From NCBI GenBank assembly GCA_964634005.1, contig CAZWKQ010000001.1:62001-126000 (forward strand): 64,000 nt of DNA, read 5' to 3'. This DNA is from CAZWKQ01 sp964634005. GTDB lineage: Bacteria; Bacteroidota; Bacteroidia; Bacteroidales; JACABE01. Positions within the stretch are counted from its first letter, which is position 1. Every line of letters starts with the position of its first letter. Below are positions 42,970 to 51,840 of the stretch, piece after piece. The notes beneath the pieces are model-generated. The model saw only the letters and a program-made list of their open reading frames with translations, was not told the DNA's origin and made no database searches. Made by a program: the position numbers and the translations under genes.

Positions 42970-44703
42970 ATGGATAATTCGGAATTATTGAAAGAATTAA
43001 TCTTAGATATTAAAAACTTAAGTGTCGATTTTTCGACTGAAAATGGTACTTATAATGCAGTTAAGGGGTTGAATTTGTCAGTCGGAAACGGAGAGATATT
43101 AGGTTTGGTAGGCGAATCAGGTTCGGGGAAATCGGTAACATCTCTTGCATTAATGCGTTTACTAAAATCACCACCGGCAATAATAACAAATGGTGAAATA
43201 AATTTTAAAAATAAGAATAAAGAATGGGTTAATTTGCTTAGTTTAGATAATAACACTATGCGTGATTATCGAGGCAACGAGATAGCAATGATTTTTCAAG
43301 AGCCCATGACATCACTAAATCCTGTAATGAAATGCGGTAAACAGGTTATTGAGGCTATAACTGCTCATAAAAAAACCGACAAAAAAAAATCAAAAGAAAT
43401 ATGCCTTGAATTATTCAAAGAGGTTTTATTGCCTGAACCGGAGAAAGTCTTCGATAAATATCCTCATGAACTTTCGGGAGGTCAAAAACAAAGAATAATG
43501 ATAGCTATGGCTTTGTCGGGGAATCCTTCATTGCTTATAGCAGACGAGCCAACAACTGCACTTGACGTAACTGTTCAAAAAAGCATCATTGAACTTATTC
43601 GCAACTTGAATAAAAAATACGGAATGTCGGTAATTTTTATTACTCATGATTTGGGTGTAGTTGCCGAAATATCCGATAAAATAGCTGTAATGTATCAAGG
43701 CAATATTGTTGAACAAGGATTAAAAAACGATATATTGCTTCATCCAAAACACCCCTACACTTGTGGGTTGATTTCTTGCCGTCCGCCATTAAGTAAACGT
43801 CCCGAAAAACTAATTACAGTCTCCGATTTTTTAAATAATAAATCTGTTGTTTATAAAACCATATCACCTGAAGAAAGAAAACAAAATCACGATATTTTGT
43901 ATAGTCAAAATCCATTACTCGAAGTAAAAGACTTAGAAGTAAAATTTAATCTTAAAAAGAATTTTTTCGGTAAATCAATAGAGGACTTTGTTGCCGTAAA
44001 AAAAGTCAGTTTCGATGTATTCAGGGGTGAAACTCTTGGCATTGTTGGGGAATCGGGTTGCGGTAAAACAACTATTGGCAGAAGTATATTGAACCTTATA
44101 GATATAAGCAGTGGTCAAATTATTTATGAAGGGAAAAATCTCAAACTTCTGGGAAAATCGGAAATGAGAGAAGTAAGGGAAAAAGTTCAGATAATTTTTC
44201 AGGACCCCTATTCTTCGCTCAATCCCAGAATTACGATAGGAAATTCAATAATAGAACCTATGCGTGTACATAAGATTGAGAAAAATGATAAAACAAGAAA
44301 AGAAAAAGCCATATCTTTACTTGAAAAAGTGAGCCTAAGCTCAGCGTTCTTTAACCGATATCCTCACGAATTATCTGGAGGGCAAAGGCAAAGAGTATGT
44401 ATAGCAAGGGCTTTGGCACTAAACCCTCAGTTAATTGTATGTGATGAGTCGGTTTCATCGCTCGATGTATCAGTTCAGGCTCAGGTTCTTAATTTGTTAA
44501 ATCATCTAAAAAAAGAACTCGGGTTAACTTATATTTTTATTTCTCACGATTTATCTGTTGTAAAATATATGTCCGACCGAGTTTTGGTTATAAAAAGCGG
44601 TCAGATTGTTGAAAAAGGCGAAGCCGATAATCTTTATAATAATCCTCAGCATCCATATACTCAAAAACTTATTTCTTCGATTCCCGATTTACCAACAATT
44701 TAA
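42970..44703 (+). CDS. Fused two-domain oligopeptide ABC transporter ATPase
   Basis: A 577-residue fusion of two DppD/DppF-like ATPase domains. The first (about 10-270) has GESGSGKS, IFQEPMTSLNPV and LSGGQKQR; the second (about 310-575) has GESGCGKT, IFQDPYSSLNPR and LSGGQRQR. Each half ends in the oligopeptide-type NPQHPYT or HPKHPYT string. No permease or binding-protein gene is adjacent, so the transporter's other parts lie elsewhere. The Nudix gene follows 11 bases downstream. Confidence 0.9.
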   Translation: MDNSELLKELILDIKNLSVDFSTENGTYNAVKGLNLSVGNGEILGLVGESGSGKSVTSLALMRLLKSPPAIITNGEINFKNKNKEWVNLLSLDNNTMRDYRGNEIAMIFQEPMTSLNPVMKCGKQVIEAITAHKKTDKKKSKEICLELFKEVLLPEPEKVFDKYPHELSGGQKQRIMIAMALSGNPSLLIADEPTTALDVTVQKSIIELIRNLNKKYGMSVIFITHDLGVVAEISDKIAVMYQGNIVEQGLKNDILLHPKHPYTCGLISCRPPLSKRPEKLITVSDFLNNKSVVYKTISPEERKQNHDILYSQNPLLEVKDLEVKFNLKKNFFGKSIEDFVAVKKVSFDVFRGETLGIVGESGCGKTTIGRSILNLIDISSGQIIYEGKNLKLLGKSEMREVREKVQIIFQDPYSSLNPRITIGNSIIEPMRVHKIEKNDKTRKEKAISLLEKVSLSSAFFNRYPHELSGGQRQRVCIARALALNPQLIVCDESVSSLDVSVQAQVLNLLNHLKKELGLTYIFISHDLSVVKYMSDRVLVIKSGQIVEKGEADNLYNNPQHPYTQKLISSIPDLPTI

Positions 44704-44714
44704 ATAAAACATTT

Positions 44715-45146
44715 ATGCCTTTTACTTATGAATACCCCCGACCGATGGTGACAGTTGATATAATATTTATCAACATTGTTAAAAACAAAATTTTATTGAT
44801 AGAACGCGGAAGAGAGCCATATAAAAACTATTGGGCACTACCCGGAGGCTTTGTCGATATGGACGAAGAACTCGAAGATGCAGCTTACAGAGAATTAAAA
44901 GAAGAAACAAATGTAGATAATATCAGCCTCAGCCAGTTTAAAACCTACGGAACTTTAGGAAGAGATCCAAGAGGCAGAACTATAAGCATTATTTACTATG
45001 CAATAACCGAAAAAGATGGTATTACGGCAAAAGCCGGCGACGATGCAGCAAAAGCAGAGTGGTTTGATATAAAATCATTACCTAAATTAATAGCTTTTGA
45101 CCATAGAGATATAATTAATGACTTTATATGTTCAAAGCGTTTATAG
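44715..45146 (+). CDS. Nudix hydrolase
   Basis: A 143-residue protein with a full Nudix box from GGFVDMDEEL to RELKEET (about residues 44-65). The sequence following it resembles ADP-ribose or nucleotide-sugar pyrophosphatases (YGTLGRDPRGRTISIIYYA), a subgroup trait from memory. It is co-transcribed with the ABC ATPase. The substrate is not clear. Confidence 0.85.
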   Translation: MPFTYEYPRPMVTVDIIFINIVKNKILLIERGREPYKNYWALPGGFVDMDEELEDAAYRELKEETNVDNISLSQFKTYGTLGRDPRGRTISIIYYAITEKDGITAKAGDDAAKAEWFDIKSLPKLIAFDHRDIINDFICSKRL

Positions 45147-45227
45147 CTTGAAATCCTCTGTTTTTTACAACATAGATAAAGCCATTTAAAAGGGTTAAAT
45201 AAGAATATCTTATTATAACATTTATTA

Positions 45228-45298
45228 GGTTATCCCAAATATTACATTAGAAACGCAGTGAACTAATGAAATTAATTGGGATAACCCCGATTTAGAAT
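45228..45298. repeat. Intergenic repeat copy B, with long inverted repeat
   Basis: GGTTATCCCAA (45228-45238) pairs with TTGGGATAACC (45276-45286), with CATTAG/CTAATG inside. The right arm with its following CCCCGATTTAGAA matches copy A near 42883. It lies between the convergent Nudix and DUF2723 genes. Confidence 0.6.
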
Positions 45299-45310
45299 AT
45301 ATTGTTTTTA

Positions 45311-48300
45311 TTACATCTCAGGATGAATTTTCAGAACCTCTTCGGCCTTTTTAATTAACTTTTCCTGATTGTAAACCTGTGCAATCTGAAGCAAACTTTT
45401 TACGGTATATATTGCTTTAGCTCTTTCCTGTGCTACACTTCTTCGATACTTTGGTTCTAAAGTATCGTAATATGTAAGTTCATTTGCATATTTGTCAATT
45501 ATTATTTCAGCCATTTCAGTTCCTTTATTCATGGCGCCTGCAGCATAATAAATTTGGACATGCGAAATAACATACATATCGAAAGGAATTTTACTGTTAG
45601 GGAAAAACTCGTTTGCCTTGTCAAGAACCTTAACTGCTGAATCTTTTTTACCTTCAATTAGCAATGCCTGAGCGAGACGTGAAAACTGATTACGTGCAAC
45701 CTGAGAACTTCTCATACTTTCAGGGTCAACGTAAACTTTTGGGTCGTTTAGATTACCCCATTGGGTTTTGTTCATAAGCAAATCGTAAGTAGCATCGATA
45801 GATACTCCGCCAAAACCTTCGGTTCTATTGGTTGATGCATAAGGCAATAATCGATATACTATGCCTTCCATTTGGCAATAATCGGTTATGTTTGCCACAT
45901 TTCTTACTGATGAAGGATTAACAAAATATATAGGACGTTCCCAGTTGTTTGTTGCCAAAAGGTCAAGTAACATCAATTCATTTTTGAATATACTGTTTTT
46001 GCCTAAAGTCCATTCGAGCTTAGGATATAATCTTTCAGCATCTTTTTGATTAACTATTCCTTTTTTAACAAGATATGCCGAGTCGATATTTAATCTTATT
46101 TTATTTGTTGGGAAATAGCTTAATGGTTGACCATCTTGCCCCATAGCCTTAGTACTTGGATCATCGCTGCCAACAAATTCGATAAGTTGTTTTAAATCAA
46201 CATATTCATTTATAGCATCATCTTTAACATAAGTAAATTCATTTGTGCCTTGTTTATATTTTCCGACAGGTAAAGTAAAAGGCAGAGGTTTGGATTCGTA
46301 AATTTTGTTAAATAACTGCTCGACATACCAAGCACCAGAAGCAAGAGTATAATTTAAAACTCTTACGTCAGTTCTTACCCCTTCAACTTCCTGAGCATAC
46401 CACAGAGGGAAAGTATCATTATCGCCATTAGTAATAAGAACTGCATTTGGAGCACATGATTTAAGATGATTAACAGCAAAATCACGTGCAGCGTATTTAT
46501 GAGAACGATCGTGGTCGTCCCAGCCTTGTTTACCCATTACATAAGGAACGGCAAAGAATGTAATCAATATAGAAGCAATTACTGATGGCATAGCAGGAAT
46601 TTTTCTTTTTGATAAAAATTCAAAAATTGCCATAACACCCAATCCTATCCAAATAGAAAATGCATAAAACGAGCCGGCAAAAGCATAATCACGTTCACGA
46701 GGCTGCATTGGCGGCATATTCAAATAAATTGCAATAGCTAATCCGGTAAAGAAAAACAGCAAAAATACCACAAACATATCTTTCCAGTCTTTTTTATACT
46801 GATATAAAAGACCTATAATTCCCAATATTAGTGGCAGGAAATAAAAAGTATTGCGGGCTTTGTTGTTTTTCATAGATTCTGGAAGATTGTCCTGATTTCC
46901 CAATCGCATAGCATCAATAAATTTTATACCGCTAATCCAGTTGCCGTTCATAATGTCTTTATTTCCCTGAGTATCGTAGCCGTGGCCTTGAATATCGTTT
47001 TGTCTTCCGGCAAAATTCCACATAAAATAGCGGAAATACATATGTCCTAACTGATATCTAAAAAAGAAGGATAAATTTTCGCCAAAAGTAGGTTTTCGGT
47101 CGCCCTTTATTCCTGCCCATACTTTATACATTGTAGGATGCTGACGGCTGTCGTCGTTGCTGTACATACGCGGAAATATCGTACAATCTTTCGAATCATA
47201 AGTATAGCTTAAGTTTGCTCCAACCGAAATATACTTATCTTCTCCTTTTATATATTTTGTTGCACCCTCTTTGGTTCCTGTTGGGCGAGCATTATAATAC
47301 TGCCCGTAAAATAATGGATTTTCGCCATATTGCTCTCTGTTAAGGTACGACAATAGTCCTATGGCATCTCTTGGATTATTTTCATTAATAGGTGTATTTG
47401 CATTTGCCCTAATTATTAAAATGAAGAAAGTAGAATAACCTATTAAAACAAATGTCAATGCAACTAATGCGGTATTTAAAACAACTTTTTTCTTTACAAT
47501 AGAATAGCGGATTCCAAAAATTATACCTCCGAACAAAAGAATAAAATATATTATGGTACCATAATTGAATGGTAATCCAATGCTATTTTTAAAGAACAAT
47601 TCAAATTTCCCTGCCAAATCGACTATCCAGGGTATTATTCCGTAAAGAATAACTGCCAACATCACTACTGAAACGATAAGAGACAGTATTACACCATTTC
47701 TGCTTGTTTTATAATTCTTGAAATAATAAACGAAAACAATAGCCGGAATGGCAAGCAGATTTAACAAGTGAACTCCGATTGATATACCTACAAGGAAAGA
47801 AATAAGAATAATCCACCTGAAAGAATGCTTCTCTGTTGATTGGCTTTCCCATTTTAATATAACCCAAAAAACAAGTGCCGTAAAAAACGAAGACATTGCA
47901 TAAACCTCGCCTTCAACTGCCGAAAACCAGAAAGAATCAGAAAAAGTATAAGCCAAAGCACCAATAAATCCGCTACCAAAAATTGCTATCATTTTTGGAG
48001 TAGTCATTTCAGAATTATTAGCTAATACAATTTTACGACCTAAAAGTGTTATCGACCAAAACAAAAACAATATAGTCAGTCCGCTTGCTATTGCTGACAT
48101 AGCGTTTATAGTATAAGCAACTTTAGTAACGTCTCCGAAAGCAAACAACGAAAATATTCTACCAAGCATTTGGAAAGTTGGTGCACCCGGTGGATGTCCT
48201 ACTTGAAGTTTAAAAGCTGTTGCAATATACTCGCCACAGTCCCACCAACTTGCTGTCGGCTCGGCTGTCATTAAATATACCGTCGTCGCTATTATGAATG

Positions 48301-48343
48301 TAGCCCAACCCAACACATTGTTTAATAACTGATACTTCTTCAT
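45311..48343 (-). CDS. DUF2723 membrane protein, glycosyltransferase-like
   Basis: A 1010-residue polytopic protein with a dozen or more helices in the N-terminal half. The start of the DUF2723 domain (TAEPTASWWDCGEYIATAFKLQVGHPPGAP, here about residues 26-56, including Asp35) resembles the Asp-containing first loop of protein mannosyltransferases. The soluble C-terminal part ends in a TPR-like stretch. Bacteroidota members have been linked to O-glycosylation or lipid-linked sugar transfer; the substrate is unknown. It lies 37 bases after valS on the same strand. Confidence 0.85.
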   Translation of the reverse strand: MKKYQLLNNVLGWATFIIATTVYLMTAEPTASWWDCGEYIATAFKLQVGHPPGAPTFQMLGRIFSLFAFGDVTKVAYTINAMSAIASGLTILFLFWSITLLGRKIVLANNSEMTTPKMIAIFGSGFIGALAYTFSDSFWFSAVEGEVYAMSSFFTALVFWVILKWESQSTEKHSFRWIILISFLVGISIGVHLLNLLAIPAIVFVYYFKNYKTSRNGVILSLIVSVVMLAVILYGIIPWIVDLAGKFELFFKNSIGLPFNYGTIIYFILLFGGIIFGIRYSIVKKKVVLNTALVALTFVLIGYSTFFILIIRANANTPINENNPRDAIGLLSYLNREQYGENPLFYGQYYNARPTGTKEGATKYIKGEDKYISVGANLSYTYDSKDCTIFPRMYSNDDSRQHPTMYKVWAGIKGDRKPTFGENLSFFFRYQLGHMYFRYFMWNFAGRQNDIQGHGYDTQGNKDIMNGNWISGIKFIDAMRLGNQDNLPESMKNNKARNTFYFLPLILGIIGLLYQYKKDWKDMFVVFLLFFFTGLAIAIYLNMPPMQPRERDYAFAGSFYAFSIWIGLGVMAIFEFLSKRKIPAMPSVIASILITFFAVPYVMGKQGWDDHDRSHKYAARDFAVNHLKSCAPNAVLITNGDNDTFPLWYAQEVEGVRTDVRVLNYTLASGAWYVEQLFNKIYESKPLPFTLPVGKYKQGTNEFTYVKDDAINEYVDLKQLIEFVGSDDPSTKAMGQDGQPLSYFPTNKIRLNIDSAYLVKKGIVNQKDAERLYPKLEWTLGKNSIFKNELMLLDLLATNNWERPIYFVNPSSVRNVANITDYCQMEGIVYRLLPYASTNRTEGFGGVSIDATYDLLMNKTQWGNLNDPKVYVDPESMRSSQVARNQFSRLAQALLIEGKKDSAVKVLDKANEFFPNSKIPFDMYVISHVQIYYAAGAMNKGTEMAEIIIDKYANELTYYDTLEPKYRRSVAQERAKAIYTVKSLLQIAQVYNQEKLIKKAEEVLKIHPEM

Positions 48344-48380
48344 TATTTTTGTTTTTGTTTAAATTATACTCTTTAAGACT

Positions 48381-51014
48381 TTATAATAATTGCTTTAATT
48401 CTCTTATTTGCTCGCTTATCATAGTAATTTTTTGTTCGGCATCAGCCTGTTTCTTCTTCTCGAGTTCTACAACCTGCGCCGGAGCATTATTTACAAAACG
48501 CTCATTATTTAGCTTTTGCATTACTGAAGACAGGAATTTTTTGTTGTATTCCAATTCTGCTTCCAAACGTGTAATTTCGGCTTTTGCATCAATATTTTGA
48601 TTAACAGGAATATAAAATTCTGTGGTTCTTACTAAAAAGCTCTGAGCTTTTTCAACCTTATCATTTACGTATTCTATTTTTTCAAGATTACAAAGTTTTT
48701 CGATTACACATTCGAATTTTCTCGGGAAATTCTTGTCATTTAGTACAAATAACGGAATACTTTCCTTATTGGCAATATTTTTTTCTTTTCTGAATGTTCT
48801 TATTTCAGTAATAATTTCGATTACAAAGTTGAATTCATCAAGAATTGTTTGATCAGTTTTATCGGCAACAGGCATCTGAGCTGTCATTATGCTTTCACCT
48901 GATTTTCTTTCTTCGAGAAGGTGCCATATTTCTTCGGTTATAAATGGCATAAACGGATGTAGTAACCTCATTAATTTATCAAATAGGGCAATAGTTTCAT
49001 TATAAGTATTTGAATCTATCGGACTTTGATAAGGCGGTTTTATGATTTCGAGATACCATGAGCAAAAATCATCCCATATAAGCTTATAAGTTGCCATTAA
49101 AGCATCACTCAGACGATACTTATTGAAATGGTCTTCAATTAGCAAAAGAGTGCTGTTAAACTTAGCGTTAAACCAGTCAACTGCTACTTTGGCATAGTCG
49201 GGTTGTTCGATACTATTGTTTATTTCCCAACCTTTTACTAATCTGAGTGCATTCCAAATTTTATTACTGAAATTTCTGCCCTGTTCGCACAATGATTCGT
49301 CAAAAGGCAGGTCGTTTCCGGCCGGAGAAGTAAGCAGCATACCTGTACGAACTCCATCGGCACCGTATTTGTCGATAAGCTCAATAGGGTCAGGAGAGTT
49401 GCCCAGCGATTTCGACATCTTTCTTCCAAGTTTATCGCGAACTATTCCGGTAAGATAAACATTTTTGAAAGGAATTTCTTTGCGGTATTCAAGGCCTGCC
49501 ATTATCATTCTCGCAACCCAGAAAAACAAAATTTCAGGCGCTGTAATTAAATCATTTGTCGGATAATAATAGTTAATATCCTTATTATCAGGGTTTCTTA
49601 TCCCGTCGAAAACAGATATTGGCCAAAGCCATGATGAAAACCACGTATCCAATACATCTTCATCTTGTTTTAAATCCTTAAGCTGAAGATTAAGTTCAGG
49701 ATATTTTTGCTTAGCAATAGTAAGTGCTTCGGTTTCGTTTACAGCAACTATTACATCATTATTTGGAAGATACCAAGCGGGAATTCGTTGACCCCACCAT
49801 AACTGACGTGAAATACACCAGTCTTTTACATTCTCCATCCAGTGTCGGTAAGTGTTTTTAAACTTCGAAGGATGAAATTTAATGGTGTCATTCATTACTA
49901 CTTCTAAAGCAGGTTTGGCCATTTCGCTCATTCTCATAAACCATTGCAACGATAGCTTTGGTTCTATAACCTCATCGGTCCTTTCCGAAAAACCTACTTT
50001 ATTTGTATAATTTTCGGCTTTTAGCAAATATCCCTTTTCTTCCAGTTCCTTGCTGATTTTTTTGCGAACTTCAAATCTGTCTTCACCAATATAAATCTGA
50101 GCTTTTTCATTTAAAGTTCCATTGTCGTTTAATATATCAATAGCTTCAAGTTTATATTTTAAACCTAAATTATAATCGTTAATATCGTGAGCAGGTGTAA
50201 CTTTAAGACAACCAGTACCAAACTCCATATCGACATACTCATCAAATATTACCGGAACTACACGATTTATCAAAGGGACAAGTACTTTTTTACCTTTTAA
50301 ATGAGAGTATCTTGTATCGTTAGGATTTACACATACGGCTGTATCTCCAAGAATGGTTTCAGGTCGTGTAGTAGCTATTGTGATAAAGTCGTCGCTGTTT
50401 TCCAAATAGTATTTTAGGTAATAAAGTTTCGAGTTAACTTCTTTGTAAATAACTTCTTCGTCAGAAAGTGCAGTAAGTGCTTTAGGATCCCAGTTAACCA
50501 TACGGACACCGCGATATATGAGGCCTTTGTTGTATAAATCGACAAAAACTCTAATAACCGATTCATACATATCGGGGTCCATAGTAAACTTGGTTCTTTT
50601 CCAATCGCAGCTTGCACCAAGTTTTTTGAGTTGTTCAAGAATTATCCCTCCGTGTTTTTCTTTCCATTCCCATGCATGTTTAAGAAATTCTTCTCGTGTA
50701 AGCTCCGATTTCTGTATTCCTTGTTCACGAAGTTTAGCGACAACTTTAGCTTCGGTAGCTATGGAAGCATGGTCGGTTCCGGGAACCCAACAGGCATTAA
50801 ATCCTTTCATTCTGGAGCGACGTATAATTGCATCCTGTATTGTATTATTTAGCATATGCCCCATATGAAGAACTCCGGTAACATTTGGAGGTGGAATTAC
50901 TATAGTGTATGGTTCTTTATCATTCGGCTCTGAGTGAAAAAAATCATTACTCATCCAGAAATCATACCATTTTTTTTCTGTTTCCTTTGGCTCGTATTTG
51001 GAAGTAATCTGCAT
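48381..51014 (-). CDS. valS: Valyl-tRNA synthetase
   Basis: Class I synthetase for tRNA-Val, 877 residues from the ATG at 51014. HMGHMLNN (HIGH motif) and RKMSKSLGN (KMSKS motif) are present, as are the editing domain (TTRPETILGDTAV) and a C-terminal coiled coil (about 815-877). An upstream in-frame ATG at 51047 lies inside the -7 element at 51045, so the later ATG, which gives the usual YEPKETEKKWYDFW start, is preferred. It is upstream of the DUF2723 gene and may be co-transcribed with it. Confidence 0.96.
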   Translation of the reverse strand: MQITSKYEPKETEKKWYDFWMSNDFFHSEPNDKEPYTIVIPPPNVTGVLHMGHMLNNTIQDAIIRRSRMKGFNACWVPGTDHASIATEAKVVAKLREQGIQKSELTREEFLKHAWEWKEKHGGIILEQLKKLGASCDWKRTKFTMDPDMYESVIRVFVDLYNKGLIYRGVRMVNWDPKALTALSDEEVIYKEVNSKLYYLKYYLENSDDFITIATTRPETILGDTAVCVNPNDTRYSHLKGKKVLVPLINRVVPVIFDEYVDMEFGTGCLKVTPAHDINDYNLGLKYKLEAIDILNDNGTLNEKAQIYIGEDRFEVRKKISKELEEKGYLLKAENYTNKVGFSERTDEVIEPKLSLQWFMRMSEMAKPALEVVMNDTIKFHPSKFKNTYRHWMENVKDWCISRQLWWGQRIPAWYLPNNDVIVAVNETEALTIAKQKYPELNLQLKDLKQDEDVLDTWFSSWLWPISVFDGIRNPDNKDINYYYPTNDLITAPEILFFWVARMIMAGLEYRKEIPFKNVYLTGIVRDKLGRKMSKSLGNSPDPIELIDKYGADGVRTGMLLTSPAGNDLPFDESLCEQGRNFSNKIWNALRLVKGWEINNSIEQPDYAKVAVDWFNAKFNSTLLLIEDHFNKYRLSDALMATYKLIWDDFCSWYLEIIKPPYQSPIDSNTYNETIALFDKLMRLLHPFMPFITEEIWHLLEERKSGESIMTAQMPVADKTDQTILDEFNFVIEIITEIRTFRKEKNIANKESIPLFVLNDKNFPRKFECVIEKLCNLEKIEYVNDKVEKAQSFLVRTTEFYIPVNQNIDAKAEITRLEAELEYNKKFLSSVMQKLNNERFVNNAPAQVVELEKKKQADAEQKITMISEQIRELKQLL

Positions 51015-51044
51015 CTTTTTTATTAAGTAATGTTTGTAAACCTG

Positions 51045-51052
51045 CAAAAATA
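51045..51052 (-). promoter_or_regulatory. -7 element for valS
   Basis: CAAAAATA on the plus strand (TATTTTTG on the minus strand), 31 bases before the ATG at 51014. Confidence 0.55.
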
Positions 51053-51112
51053 AAAAATTGTTTCCTAAACTAATGTAAATTTATTTTTATTTAGCAACAA
51101 AACTGCTTTAAA

Positions 51113-51838
51113 TCAGGAAAGAACTTCTTTTAACACCTCTAATGAGTTAATTTTTCCCAAATCGTTAATATGTAATTGATAATATTTAATAATCTGCTCA
51201 AGTAAATATCTGCGTTCGTTGGTTTTTAATTCTATTTTATCCATTTCGTCGAAATGCAAATTAATAATTGTCGATAATAGTTTGCTGTAGTATTCATCAA
51301 TATAATGAGCATTAAGCGGAATTTCAGGCTGGAAAATTCCTTCATTCAAATTAAAATAAATGTTTTTATTGCTGAAATTGTTTATTGGATAAAAACCGAG
51401 ATATTTTACATAGTTCATTAAAAAAATCAGATGAAAATTCAGAAAATTTCTTTGAGCTAAATCGAGTATTTGAAGCGAATTTAAAAGAAAATTAAAAAGC
51501 TCATAATTATTTTCTTCTTCTTTTAGCGTTTTATAGATTATTTCATTTATAAAAACAGCAATTGAGCTTTTGTAAATATCTGACTGTAAATGAATAAAAT
51601 GTGATGCAAGCCTAATTTCTTTAGCAATTTTTACTGAAGATTTTTCGTTATGATAAGCCGTAATTTCAATAAAAGTAAGATGTTCAAGCAAACTGCGTTT
51701 ATTTCTCGATGTATTTTTTTTTATTCCCTTGAAAATATATGATTGCAGTCCAAACTTTTCTGTGTAAATCTTAGCGATAATACTGCTTTCGCCGTAATCG
51801 ACCTTTTTTAATACTAAGCCTCTGGTTGTAACAAGCAT
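51113..51838 (-). CDS. recO: DNA repair protein RecO
   Basis: A 241-residue recombination mediator that helps RecA displace SSB. The N-terminal OB fold (TTRGLVLKKVDYGESSIIAKIYTEKFG) is diagnostic; the C-terminal part is helical. The zinc-finger cysteines found in many RecO proteins are absent: the protein has no cysteine. It starts 2 bases after porZ on the same strand, a neighbourhood seen in other Bacteroidota. Confidence 0.88.
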   Translation of the reverse strand: MLVTTRGLVLKKVDYGESSIIAKIYTEKFGLQSYIFKGIKKNTSRNKRSLLEHLTFIEITAYHNEKSSVKIAKEIRLASHFIHLQSDIYKSSIAVFINEIIYKTLKEEENNYELFNFLLNSLQILDLAQRNFLNFHLIFLMNYVKYLGFYPINNFSNKNIYFNLNEGIFQPEIPLNAHYIDEYYSKLLSTIINLHFDEMDKIELKTNERRYLLEQIIKYYQLHINDLGKINSLEVLKEVLS

Positions 51839-51840
51839 AG

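Noticed and set aside
45147..45310. tRNA or other structured RNA gene in the Nudix-DUF2723 spacer
   Set aside because: The hairpin has no cloverleaf pattern or anticodon arm; it is better described as a repeat.
51015..51047. Upstream ATG extending valS
   Set aside because: It overlaps the -7 element at 51045, and the shorter protein starts as relatives do.
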